DNA from: Bacteroidia bacterium
GTDB taxonomy: Bacteria; Bacteroidota; Bacteroidia; Bacteroidales; Prolixibacteraceae
Direction of reading: 5' to 3'
DNA: 12,920 nucleotides
Assembly: GCA_025358395.1 (NCBI GenBank)
Contig: JANYJT010000028.1
Span: forward strand, 1 to 12,920
Position 1 is the first letter of the stretch, and every line of letters begins with the position of its first letter. This document shows positions 1 to 7,134 of this stretch, piece after piece. Under the pieces are notes generated by a model, which was not told the DNA's origin, ran no database searches, and worked only from the letters and a program-made list of their open reading frames with translations. A program made the position numbers and the translations under genes.

Positions 1-617
1 GCATGAATAATCAATTCGGAGGCATTGGAAACACCAATCTTTTTGAAAATATTTTTTCTGTGTGTACTAACCGTATGATTGCTGATGATTCTTTTGGCAG
101 CAATCTCTTTGGTAGTAAGCCCATTGGCAATCATTCGTACAATTTCTATTTCAGAAAAGGTTAGTGTTTTAGATTCTTCCGGTGTAAATTTATTTTCGCC
201 AGCTTCAAGATACTGGTCTAATATTTCATCTGAATAGAATTTCTTCCCTTTTATCGTAGCCCGGATAGCCGATAAAAGCTCCTCTTTATCTGAATTTTTG
301 TATGCAATGTTCTTTATCCCAATTTTTGACAGCCACAAAAACTCATTCTTACTCACCGAATTTGTCAGGACGAGTATTTTTATCCGGGGATACAGCTCCT
401 TGATTGTTTTCAGGTCGTCGATGTTGTGGTAGTCAATTGTGGCAAAATCAGTTATTAATATCGAATTATGCTGATTCCCAATCAGATTGAAAAGCTCGGC
501 TCTGGATCCAACCACACCTGCCAGAGAATATCTCTCATTACTTAATATCAAATTCCTAAGCGTCTCGGTTACCAAAAATTGAGAATCAGCAATGAGAACG
601 TGGTCAGGTTTATTCAT
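1..617 (-). CDS. NarL/FixJ-family response regulator with LuxR-type DNA-binding domain (3' end outside window)
   Basis: I translated this from the minus strand starting at the ATG at 617; 205 codons are visible and the frame runs off the window, so only the last few residues should be missing (the family is usually about 210-220 residues). Residues 1-120 form a receiver domain with the phospho-acceptor candidate D57 (ILITDF), T85 and K107. Residues about 150-205 form a LuxR-type helix-turn-helix (LTFSEIEIVRMIANGLTTKEI, then SHHTVSTHRKNIFKKIGV). The receiver is atypical: the usual acidic pair is D11-S12 (IADSQF), and the loop after D57 lacks the common M-P-x-x-x-G pattern. It should bind DNA as a transcription factor. 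No histidine kinase is visible. It is transcribed divergently from the lipoprotein/ygiC run, which could be a target, but that is only inference from position. Confidence 0.9.
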   Translation of the reverse strand, partial: MNKPDHVLIADSQFLVTETLRNLILSNERYSLAGVVGSRAELFNLIGNQHNSILITDFATIDYHNIDDLKTIKELYPRIKILVLTNSVSKNEFLWLSKIGIKNIAYKNSDKEELLSAIRATIKGKKFYSDEILDQYLEAGENKFTPEESKTLTFSEIEIVRMIANGLTTKEIAAKRIISNHTVSTHRKNIFKKIGVSNASELIIH

Positions 618-648
618 ACTCGAGGTCTAATGTTCAACATTCTGACAG

Positions 649-656
649 CAAAACTA
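649..656 (-). promoter_or_regulatory. Candidate Bacteroidota -7 element for the response regulator
   Basis: Read on the minus strand this is TAGTTTTG, an exact match to the Bacteroidota consensus TAnnTTTG. It lies 31 bases upstream of the regulator ATG at 617, which would give a leader of roughly 25 bases. I see no good TTG-type -33 element at the normal distance, and such matches arise by chance in AT-rich DNA. Confidence 0.3.
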
Positions 657-717
657 CTTCTTTTGTTGAGATTTATAACTGTTGAAGGTTGGTCATCATA
701 CGAAAGACTATTTTAAC

Positions 718-725
718 TAAATTTG
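718..725 (+). promoter_or_regulatory. Candidate Bacteroidota -7 element for the lipoprotein/ygiC run
   Basis: TAAATTTG matches TAnnTTTG and ends 19 bases before the ATG at 745, so the leader would be very short. The nearest upstream TTG (689-691) is 26 bases away, longer than the usual spacing of about 19-21. The start at 745 is preceded by an A-rich stretch, not a Shine-Dalgarno site, which is normal for this phylum. The rest of the 127-base divergent gap (618-744) shows nothing else I can name. Confidence 0.25.
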
Positions 726-744
726 GGAAAGAGAAAAAAATGAC

Positions 745-1065
745 ATGGGTAAAAAAAAATTGTATTTCACTTCCGCTGTAATTGCCTTGCTTTTGTCCTC
801 CTGCGGGAACGATGACAAGGTCAGGGATATTACCAGGGATGGGGCGATCGAGACGATCATGAGTGTCGAACATATTGGTGCCAGGCAGGATGTCATCAAG
901 ACAACCCACAAAATCTGGGTACAAAATATTCTCGTAAAGACAACGGTTCATACCGACACGATCCCTGCTCTGGGAATCATGAAAACAGAGACTGCCATCA
1001 CTGAAGATGTGAGCAAACAGATCGATGTGAAAAAGGACTATGAGTTTTACATCACTGTTAAGTAA
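745..1065 (+). CDS. Small lipoprotein of unknown function
   Basis: This is a 106-residue protein with an N-terminal lipoprotein signal: a basic start (MGKKK), a hydrophobic core, and a lipobox LLSSC with the modified cysteine at residue 20. Two aspartates shortly after the cysteine (CGNDDK) faintly resemble the acidic surface-export signal of some Bacteroidota lipoproteins, so surface exposure is possible. The rest (about residues 25-106) is rich in T, V and I and looks like a small beta-rich domain. I do not recognise a family. It is the first gene of a plus-strand run, only 6 bases before the next lipoprotein gene, so it is probably co-transcribed with the YgiB-like/YgiC-like pair. A long open frame lies opposite on the minus strand, but the lipobox and operon context favour this one. 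Confidence 0.75.
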   Translation: MGKKKLYFTSAVIALLLSSCGNDDKVRDITRDGAIETIMSVEHIGARQDVIKTTHKIWVQNILVKTTVHTDTIPALGIMKTETAITEDVSKQIDVKKDYEFYITVK

Positions 1066-1071
1066 CAAAAG

Positions 1072-1392
1072 ATGAAGAAGTCGGGTTATGTTAAACTAGT
1101 CCTGATTGCCACTGCTCTTTCCGCCTGCAGCCAATCAAAGAGTGAACGCGAAAAATCTGTCTACATGCGTTCAGACACAACTGCATCCTATTCCAGAGCG
1201 CATGGAATGGGTATGCTTGGCTATTATTATGCTTTCCGACCCTATGGGATGTATGCTCCGGGAGCTGGATTTGCCCGGACCGGCTACTATTCAGGAGCCA
1301 TAAACAAAGGTTCGAATATCGGAACCAATGGCGTCAAAGGGACTGCCGTCAGAGGCGGATTTGGCAGCAGCGTCCGAAGTTCAGCCTCTTAA
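1072..1392 (+). CDS. YgiB-like (DUF1190-like) small lipoprotein
   Basis: The 106-residue product has a lipoprotein signal with lipobox ALSAC (cysteine 19). A short polar region follows, then a Gly/Tyr/Ala-rich low-complexity second half. From memory, E. coli YgiB (DUF1190), encoded just before ygiC, contains GAGFA and ends near RGGFGESV. This protein has GAGFA at about residues 64-68 and RGGFGSSV at 94-101, and it too sits just before a ygiC homologue, 9 bases away. I therefore call it a shortened YgiB-like partner; it is about half the length of YgiB and lacks the Cys- and Gln-rich middle. Its function is unknown. It should be anchored in a membrane through the lipidated cysteine. The family call rests on the motif plus context and is less sure than the lipoprotein call. 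Confidence 0.75.
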   Translation: MKKSGYVKLVLIATALSACSQSKSEREKSVYMRSDTTASYSRAHGMGMLGYYYAFRPYGMYAPGAGFARTGYYSGAINKGSNIGTNGVKGTAVRGGFGSSVRSSAS

Positions 1393-1401
1393 CCTTTTTA
1401 C

Positions 1402-2541
1402 ATGAAAAGACACACCATTACTCCCAGATTAGACTGGCAGCAAAAAGTAGAGGAGATCGGATTCGATTTCCATTCATTGGAGTCTCCATACTGGGACGAA
1501 TCAGTCTACTATGAGTTTTCGACACAAGAGGTAGATACCCTGGAAAAGGCGACGAATGATTTGTGGGAGCTCTCGCTAAGTGCTGTCCAATATGTGATAG
1601 ACAACAATTTATACCGCCATTTCCATATCCCCGAATGGTTTATCCCACACATCGAAGAGAGCTGGAACAACGATGCACCTGCCATTTACGGACGATTTGA
1701 TTTTGCTTTTAAAGATGGAAAGCCCAAATTGCTTGAATTTAACGCTGATACACCAACAACTTTGTTCGAAGCCTCTGTCGTTCAGTGGCATTGGTTGCAG
1801 GATTTTAATCCCGGACGCGACCAGTTCAATTCCATCCATGAGAAACTTATCGCCTGTTGGAGCTATCTGAAGGAGTACCTTCATCCGGGCTACCTTCATT
1901 TTACCACGGCCAGGGATTCTGCCGAAGATCTTACGACCACCGAATATCTCCGCGACTGCGCCATCCAGGCCGGATTGGAGACCAAATTTCTCTATCTCGA
2001 TGAGATTGGCTGGGACACAACTTTTCCTCAATTTCTTGATCTAGAGGACCAGATTATCCGCAATATTTTCAAATTATACCCTTACGAATGGCTTGTCGAC
2101 GAGGCCTTTGGTCAAAATATCCTGAAAGATCGTTCAAAAACATTCTGGATCGAACCCAGCTGGAAAATGATCCTCTCCAGCAAGGCAATTCTGCCAATAT
2201 TGTGGAAACTAAATTATGGCCACGATAATTTGCTGGAATCCTATTTCGAGGAAGACAAAGATCTGGCAGGTTCCAGTTTTGCCAAAAAACCTATCCTCTC
2301 ACGCGAAGGGGCCAATATTCAATTGATGAACCAGGGAAATATGATCGCGGAAACATCCGGCGAATATGGGGAAGAAGGATTCATCTACCAGGCGCTCTGC
2401 ACCCTTCCTGAGTTTGACCGGCATTATCCGCTGATAGGCAGCTGGATCGTCGGACAGGAATCTGCAGGCATCGGAATCAGGGAGAGCAAAAATCTGATTA
2501 CTGACAATACCAGCCGATTTGTTCCGCATCTTATTTTGTAG
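1402..2541 (+). CDS. ygiC: YgiC/YjfC-type ATP-grasp protein (glutathionylspermidine synthetase-like)
   Basis: The 379 residues match the length of E. coli YgiC (about 386) and cover the synthetase domain only, without the N-terminal amidase of bifunctional GspSA. Conserved blocks run in family order: YGRFDFAF (96-103, with R98 and D100), LLEFNADTPT (110-119, with E112 and N114), NIFKLYPYEW (221-230), EPSWKMILSSKAILPILW (251-268, with K261), KKPILSREGAN (295-305, with K296) and GSWIVGQESAGIGIRE (346-361). R98/D100/E112/N114 and K261/K296 fit the spacing of the substrate/Mg2+ and ATP residues of GspS as I recall it, so the active site looks intact. The family ligates an amine to a glutathione carboxylate using ATP. 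Activity of the stand-alone YgiC branch on glutathione and spermidine is doubtful, so the substrate is open. No signal peptide is seen; cytoplasmic. Coupled to the upstream YgiB-like lipoprotein. Confidence 0.9.
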   Translation: MKRHTITPRLDWQQKVEEIGFDFHSLESPYWDESVYYEFSTQEVDTLEKATNDLWELSLSAVQYVIDNNLYRHFHIPEWFIPHIEESWNNDAPAIYGRFDFAFKDGKPKLLEFNADTPTTLFEASVVQWHWLQDFNPGRDQFNSIHEKLIACWSYLKEYLHPGYLHFTTARDSAEDLTTTEYLRDCAIQAGLETKFLYLDEIGWDTTFPQFLDLEDQIIRNIFKLYPYEWLVDEAFGQNILKDRSKTFWIEPSWKMILSSKAILPILWKLNYGHDNLLESYFEEDKDLAGSSFAKKPILSREGANIQLMNQGNMIAETSGEYGEEGFIYQALCTLPEFDRHYPLIGSWIVGQESAGIGIRESKNLITDNTSRFVPHLIL

Positions 2542-2556
2542 ACAATACTATTCAAC

Positions 2557-3846
2557 ATGCAAAATATTAACATCTTCCAAGGTCAGACAAGTAAATTATT
2601 TCTGCTGTTCTGTTTCCTTGGATTGGATGCCAAAATCGGCGTTGGGAGTAATTTCACAGTAGATATGACGGTAAATCCGGATTTTGGTCAGGTGGAATCT
2701 GATCCTTCAGTCATGAACCTGACAGCATTTGAGACTTTTTATGAAGAAAAGCGCCCGTTTTTTTTGGAAGGCAAGAGTATTTTTAATTTTGATCTGGATG
2801 ATGCCACCCTTTTTTACAGCAGACGCATCGGTCATGCACCTTCTTATCATCCAGCCTTAATGGATCAGGAATACATCAAACAACCCGATAAGACTACTAT
2901 CTTAAGTGCCGTAAAATTCAGCGGCAAAACTGCAAAAGGCTTGTCATTGGGTGTTCTTCAGAGCTTTACCGCAAACGAAAAGGCAACAATCAACTCCCCG
3001 GCTGACGACAGGCAAATCAGTGTTGAGCCTTTCACAAGTTATGCTGTTGCCCGGGTTCAACAGGATTTTAACCAAAGTAATACCTTGCTGGGCGCTATAT
3101 TTACCTCCACTAACCGGAATCCGGCTAATCCAGAACTAAATTTTCTCAACAGAGGGGCCTATACCGGAGGGGTGGATTTAAAGCATTTTTGGAAAGAGAA
3201 GGAGTTTTTCCTGGAAGCCAAAATGATCGGAAGCAACATCATGGGTGATGTGAACGCCATCAGCGACCTTCAACTTTCGTCGGCACGCTACTTCCAAAGG
3301 CCTGATGCAAGCCATCTGGAATTTGATCCGACGCTGACAGCCCTTTCGGGTCATGGCGGAAAGATCAAAGTTGGAAAAGGAAGCAAGGGATTGTGGCGCT
3401 ATTCCACTGAACTTGGATGGCGTTCTCCCGGGTTGGATCTGAACGATTTGGGTTACCTTCAGACAGCAGATTTAATACGTCAAAAGAATACCCTTTCCTA
3501 TTTCATCAACAAACCAGTTTCCATTTTTCGGACCTATTCCATTGGCGTCGAGCAAGGCAACAATTGGGATTTTGGGAGGCAATATCTGTCATCTGATTTT
3601 GGATTGAACGCATCCGCGGATTTTAAGAACAAATGGAGCCTGATCTCCAATTTAAAATACAAAAGTGAAGGCATAGATAATCAAATTCTTCGCGGGGGAT
3701 ATGCGATGATAGTTCCTTCCAACTGGGTGGAATCATTGATGTTGCGTACCGACCAATCCAAAAAGGTGAACCTGAATTTCTCAATCATTGCCTCCATTTC
3801 GGGAGATCTTTCCTATAATTTTAGACTTGCTGTTTTAGAAATATAA
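2557..3846 (+). CDS. DUF5916-family outer-membrane protein, apparently truncated at both ends
   Basis: Residues 22-70 are a clear DUF5916 signature: GLDAKIGVGSNFTVDMTVNP, then DFGQVESDPS, LTAFETF, YEEKRPFFLEG. Later blocks (ELGWRSPGLDLNDLGYLQTA at 287-306, NNWDFGR, LRGGYA) also fit the family. Full-length members are usually about 700-900 residues: signal peptide, CBM9-like domain, then this barrel-like part. Here the protein is 429 residues. The CBM9-like domain is absent and the signature follows a hydrophobic start (KLFLLFCFLGL) directly. The C-terminus stops soon after LRGGYA with an unconvincing tail (FRLAVLEI), where relatives continue for roughly 200-300 residues. The upstream DNA is ygiC and the next gene starts 11 bases later, so the missing parts are not nearby. 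It could be a decaying remnant or a working minimal version with the hydrophobic start acting as a signal peptide. Confidence 0.7.
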   Translation: MQNINIFQGQTSKLFLLFCFLGLDAKIGVGSNFTVDMTVNPDFGQVESDPSVMNLTAFETFYEEKRPFFLEGKSIFNFDLDDATLFYSRRIGHAPSYHPALMDQEYIKQPDKTTILSAVKFSGKTAKGLSLGVLQSFTANEKATINSPADDRQISVEPFTSYAVARVQQDFNQSNTLLGAIFTSTNRNPANPELNFLNRGAYTGGVDLKHFWKEKEFFLEAKMIGSNIMGDVNAISDLQLSSARYFQRPDASHLEFDPTLTALSGHGGKIKVGKGSKGLWRYSTELGWRSPGLDLNDLGYLQTADLIRQKNTLSYFINKPVSIFRTYSIGVEQGNNWDFGRQYLSSDFGLNASADFKNKWSLISNLKYKSEGIDNQILRGGYAMIVPSNWVESLMLRTDQSKKVNLNFSIIASISGDLSYNFRLAVLEI

Positions 3847-3857
3847 AACCAAATACG

Positions 3858-6230
3858 ATGAAGACTCTAAGTTTGCTTCTTTTGATTGTTTGCACCGGAT
3901 TGTCGCTTTCAGCCCGGGACCAGGGACCGATTCCGAAATTAAGCAAACAAATGACCGACTATTTTACTGCCTTCCCGAAGGAGAAAGTATTTGTTGCCAC
4001 GGATAAAAATAGGTATAAGCCAGGCGAGACAATTTGGTTTCGCGCATTTGTGACCGATTGGAACCATCGGCTGGCTATCGGAGAAAACGCCGAACTTTTT
4101 GTAAAACTATATGATTTGAAAGGAAAATCTGAGGTTCAGGAGTTATATAAAATAAATGGCGGATCAGCTTCTTGTGATTTAATGCTGCCAAAAGAGATTG
4201 CGAAGGGAAATTATTTATTATGTGTTTACACTTCAACCACAATGGCTCCCGAAGATGTATCCATTACCATGATTACCATTGATCCGGGATACTACAATCA
4301 ATGGATTTCAGAAACAACCTTGAAGGATCCGATTTCCGCCTCAGGTCAAAAGAATGAAATTTATCTGGTCTTGAAGGATTTCACGGGTCAGGTTCAAAAG
4401 AACAACCTCTTGAGGTACCAAATTAAAAATGGTGACAATGTGATCGAAAAGGGGAAAGCAAAGACGGATGATTCAGGCAAACTTACCATCCCGTTTACAC
4501 TTCCGGCAAAAACAAATGGCGAACCTTTTGTATGTGAAATAAATGACAATAGAGATGAATGGCAGAATGTGATCTTTCTCCCTTCCAGCCTTGATCCATT
4601 ACAGATTAATTTTTATCCTGAAGGAGGTACGCTTGTTCCGGGTGCACCTTCGAAAGTTGGATTTACAGCCTATAACAAATGGGGAATGCCGGTTTCTGTC
4701 GAAGGATTCATTCAAAATCCGGAAGGTCAGACCATTAGTCAGGTTAAGACATTTACCGCAGGATTAGGTCTTTTTTCAATAGACAATGCGGCAAATCAAA
4801 AATACAAACTGGTTCTTTCAGGTTTGTCCGGACTAAACCAGACGTTTGATATTCCGGTCGCCAATGCCAACGGATTGGCTTTATCCGTGGTAAAAACCGA
4901 CGCGGATTTTATCTCCTGCAACCTCTATTATGGTGATAAATTGAAACATCCGGCTGTTTTGGCGGTGATACAAGGCAGTAACATTAACTGGGCTGCCGAC
5001 ATGGAGATCGACAAGACGGGCAGGATTAAGATTCCTGCTGCAACTCTGCCTCAAGGCATTAATCAGCTTTCCGTGTTTACGAAAGAGGGTGAATTGCAGG
5101 CAGAGCGGATTGTTTATATCGATAAAAAACAAGAATATAAGATTATCGCTGAGCCCGAAAAATCAAGCCTATCGGTTGGCCAAACCATGAAGGTGAAAGT
5201 TCGGCTGACAGATGAAAATAATCAGCCACTGGCCGGAAATGTCTCTGTTTCGGTGAGAGACAAATTTTATGTAGATACGGAAATTCCGGATATCAACGAA
5301 AGTATGATGATCGGTTCTGAACTGGAAACTCCCTTTTCATTGATATCAGCTGCCTTCAAGGGGAAAATCGCCAACACCAACTTGCTGGATGTTTTCATGA
5401 TAGCCAACAGGGTGAAAGGCTTCAAATGGGCTGAAATTTTGTCAAATAAACAACAGAATGGTAAATCCGGAAAACAGCTGGATAAATTGGCAGATGACAA
5501 AATTTTTGAGTCAAGGCTATCTGCTTTCGTATCAGATTTGGGTTTGACATACAATTTGTCAGGGGTAAAGGATAAAGTCAGTCCAACCTATTTTGCCAAC
5601 AACGAAGATCTTTTTATAAAGGCGCCAAAAGTGTTTAAGGCAAATACTGTTGCCATTGATAATCAGCGAAAAATGCTTGCATCAGCGACCAGCCTTCCGG
5701 ATGTCATTAAAACATTGAAACCCTATAAAATCGTCAATAACCAGATTGTATTTGTCGGGAGCGAGAACTCCTTGAATTACCAGGGTGGGGCATTGATTGT
5801 ATTGGACGGTCAGCAAATGGGCACGGATATTTCCGCCTTGTCCAGTATATCACCCATGGAGGTTGATCACATCAATGTTTCGACCAATGCGATGGATATT
5901 CAGCGATATACCGGTTTGAATTCGGTGGGAATTATCGAAATTTTTCAAAAGAAGGCTCCAAAGCTGGCGGAAACCCCTGCTCAGCAAGGTGGCAAATATG
6001 ATCAGGGTTACAGGGTGCCGGGCTTATTTCCGGCATCACCGTCCAATTTAAAGCGCGATTTCCGAACAACCTTGTTGTGGATAGCGAATCAGCAGGTGGA
6101 CAAATCCGGCCAGTTTGAGTTTTCGGTCACTGCCGGAAAAGTAATTTCCGATTTTGAAGTCGTCGTGCAGGGAATCTCCGAAAATGGGCGGATTGGTGTT
6201 GGGAAAACGGGGTTTTCGGTGGTGAAATAG
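3858..6230 (+). CDS. Secreted MG2-domain protein with TonB-plug-like segment
   Basis: The 790-residue product has a signal peptide (about 1-19, cleavage near LSLSA). Residues 42-66 (EKVFVATDKNRYKPGETIWF and following) are the typical start of the Bacteroidota MG2/alpha-2-macroglobulin-like family. Around 250-280 comes the conserved NFYPEGGTLVPG...VGFTAYNKWG block. Residues about 643-699 (LIVLDGQQMG, then SPMEVDHINV, then GIIEIFQKK) resemble the plug domain of TonB-dependent receptors. The end (TTLLWIANQQVD...GQFEFSV, then VVVQGISENGRIG) is the usual closing beta domain, so the protein looks complete. There is no outer-membrane barrel after the plug-like segment, so it is not itself a TonB receptor. 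It is probably periplasmic or outer-membrane associated; its ligand is unknown. It is the last gene of the plus-strand run, 11 bases after the DUF5916 gene. Confidence 0.85.
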   Translation: MKTLSLLLLIVCTGLSLSARDQGPIPKLSKQMTDYFTAFPKEKVFVATDKNRYKPGETIWFRAFVTDWNHRLAIGENAELFVKLYDLKGKSEVQELYKINGGSASCDLMLPKEIAKGNYLLCVYTSTTMAPEDVSITMITIDPGYYNQWISETTLKDPISASGQKNEIYLVLKDFTGQVQKNNLLRYQIKNGDNVIEKGKAKTDDSGKLTIPFTLPAKTNGEPFVCEINDNRDEWQNVIFLPSSLDPLQINFYPEGGTLVPGAPSKVGFTAYNKWGMPVSVEGFIQNPEGQTISQVKTFTAGLGLFSIDNAANQKYKLVLSGLSGLNQTFDIPVANANGLALSVVKTDADFISCNLYYGDKLKHPAVLAVIQGSNINWAADMEIDKTGRIKIPAATLPQGINQLSVFTKEGELQAERIVYIDKKQEYKIIAEPEKSSLSVGQTMKVKVRLTDENNQPLAGNVSVSVRDKFYVDTEIPDINESMMIGSELETPFSLISAAFKGKIANTNLLDVFMIANRVKGFKWAEILSNKQQNGKSGKQLDKLADDKIFESRLSAFVSDLGLTYNLSGVKDKVSPTYFANNEDLFIKAPKVFKANTVAIDNQRKMLASATSLPDVIKTLKPYKIVNNQIVFVGSENSLNYQGGALIVLDGQQMGTDISALSSISPMEVDHINVSTNAMDIQRYTGLNSVGIIEIFQKKAPKLAETPAQQGGKYDQGYRVPGLFPASPSNLKRDFRTTLLWIANQQVDKSGQFEFSVTAGKVISDFEVVVQGISENGRIGVGKTGFSVVK

Positions 6231-6261
6231 TTCTATTTTCCGATACAGAAAGTCAATAGCG

Positions 6262-6300
6262 CTTATATTTAGGCAATTACAAAATTTAAGTAAATATAAG
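6262..6300. terminator. Inverted repeat after the MG2 gene, possible weak terminator
   Basis: CTTATATTTA (6262-6271) and TAAATATAAG (6291-6300) form a perfect 10-bp inverted repeat with a 19-base loop, starting 32 bases after the stop at 6230. The stem is almost all A/T and is followed by GGTACATATA, with no U-run, so a classical intrinsic terminator is not supported. It could equally be a protein-binding palindrome. No gene is visible in the 208-base convergent gap 6231-6438. Confidence 0.3.
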
Positions 6301-6402
6301 GTACATATATTCACTTTTTAATGCACTTTCTGAAGAAATATAACCTTTATAAGTGCAAGCTGCAAGGAACCAACATCACCGAAATTTCATTTTTTTAAAT
6401 TT

Positions 6403-6431
6403 ATTTTTGATGAACTTTATGGTTCAAAAAT
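6403..6431. terminator. Bulged hairpin between convergent genes, possible terminator
   Basis: ATTTTTG (6403-6409) plus AAC (6413-6415) can pair with GTTCAAAAAT (6422-6431) around a 6-base loop, with a 3-base bulge on one side. It lies 7 bases beyond the stop of the minus-strand metallopeptidase gene (6439), where the RM operon should end. The A/T-rich stem is short on G/C and lacks a convincing U-tail, so this is a weak candidate. Confidence 0.3.
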
Positions 6432-6438
6432 ATTTCTA

Positions 6439-7134
6439 TTAAACTATAAATTCATTCAATTCATCTTTAATTTGCCTCCAATTTGGTATGTGATTATCCA
6501 AAATTGCTGTAAACTTTGAATTATGGAGACGCTCTACCAAATGAGTCATTTCATGTGCCACAATATATTCAATGCATTGTGTCGGTTTTTTAATTAGTTC
6601 CAGATTAAAAATGATATGTCGAGAGCGAGAGTTGCAGCTACCCCAAAGAGTTTTCATTTGTTTCACCTCCCAATATTTGGCCTGAACCTGAAGGATTTCC
6701 TCCCATTTGGTAACAATTGGCTGTAATGCTTCCTTTAATTCAGCACGATACCATTCGCGGAGTACTTCTCCTTTCTTTTCTGAAGAAGAACCTTCGCGCA
6801 CATAAAGATTAATATGCCGAGTTCCTTTTAATTCAACTAGCGGGGAAGCATTGCGATATTTCACATTAAGCCGGTAGCGAATGCCTTTGTAATAGTGATT
6901 TTCGCCCGATACATATTCACGTTCCGATTGACGAGACTGGTTGCGAACCATCCCGATACGATTATCAATCCATTCGAGTTTTGTAATAATATATAGACGC
7001 ACAGAATCAACAGTCATAGTCAAAGGAGCAGATATATGCACACGGGCATCCGGTGGATAAACAGTAAGGTGTACGTTCTTAATGTCTTTCCATTCTACTT
7101 CAACATGAATTTTATTGACTATGATGACTTCCAT
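6439..7134 (-). CDS. YgjP-like (DUF45) zinc metallopeptidase linked to the RM locus
   Basis: The 231-residue protein has the DUF45/YgjP layout: a beta-rich N-terminal half (about 1-115), the WGSC motif (164-167, in KTLWGSCNSRSRHI), and a gluzincin-type metal site with HEMTH at 194-198 (HExxH) plus a further histidine at 204 (LVERLHNSKF). H194, H198 and H204 are the likely zinc ligands and E195 the catalytic base. No signal peptide; cytoplasmic. Its ATG overlaps the hsdR stop by one base (TAATG at 7136-7132), so translation is probably coupled to hsdR. DUF45 genes often sit beside type I hsdR genes. A role in processing or limiting HsdR is conceivable but only inferred from position. It is the last gene of the minus-strand operon. 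Confidence 0.88.
   Translation of the reverse strand: MEVIIVNKIHVEVEWKDIKNVHLTVYPPDARVHISAPLTMTVDSVRLYIITKLEWIDNRIGMVRNQSRQSEREYVSGENHYYKGIRYRLNVKYRNASPLVELKGTRHINLYVREGSSSEKKGEVLREWYRAELKEALQPIVTKWEEILQVQAKYWEVKQMKTLWGSCNSRSRHIIFNLELIKKPTQCIEYIVAHEMTHLVERLHNSKFTAILDNHIPNWRQIKDELNEFIV

Noticed and set aside
673..1068. Minus-strand 131-codon open frame opposite the first lipoprotein
   Set aside because: It has no recognisable motif, overlaps a lipobox-bearing gene fully and contradicts the direction of the run.
2539..2557. Readthrough fusion of ygiC with the DUF5916 gene, which share a frame
   Set aside because: YgiC ends at its natural family terminus (SRFVPHLIL) before a TAG, and sharing a frame has a one-in-three chance.
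3858..6230. Complete TonB-dependent receptor
   Set aside because: Only a plug-like segment is present; there is no N-terminal TonB box or C-terminal beta-barrel.
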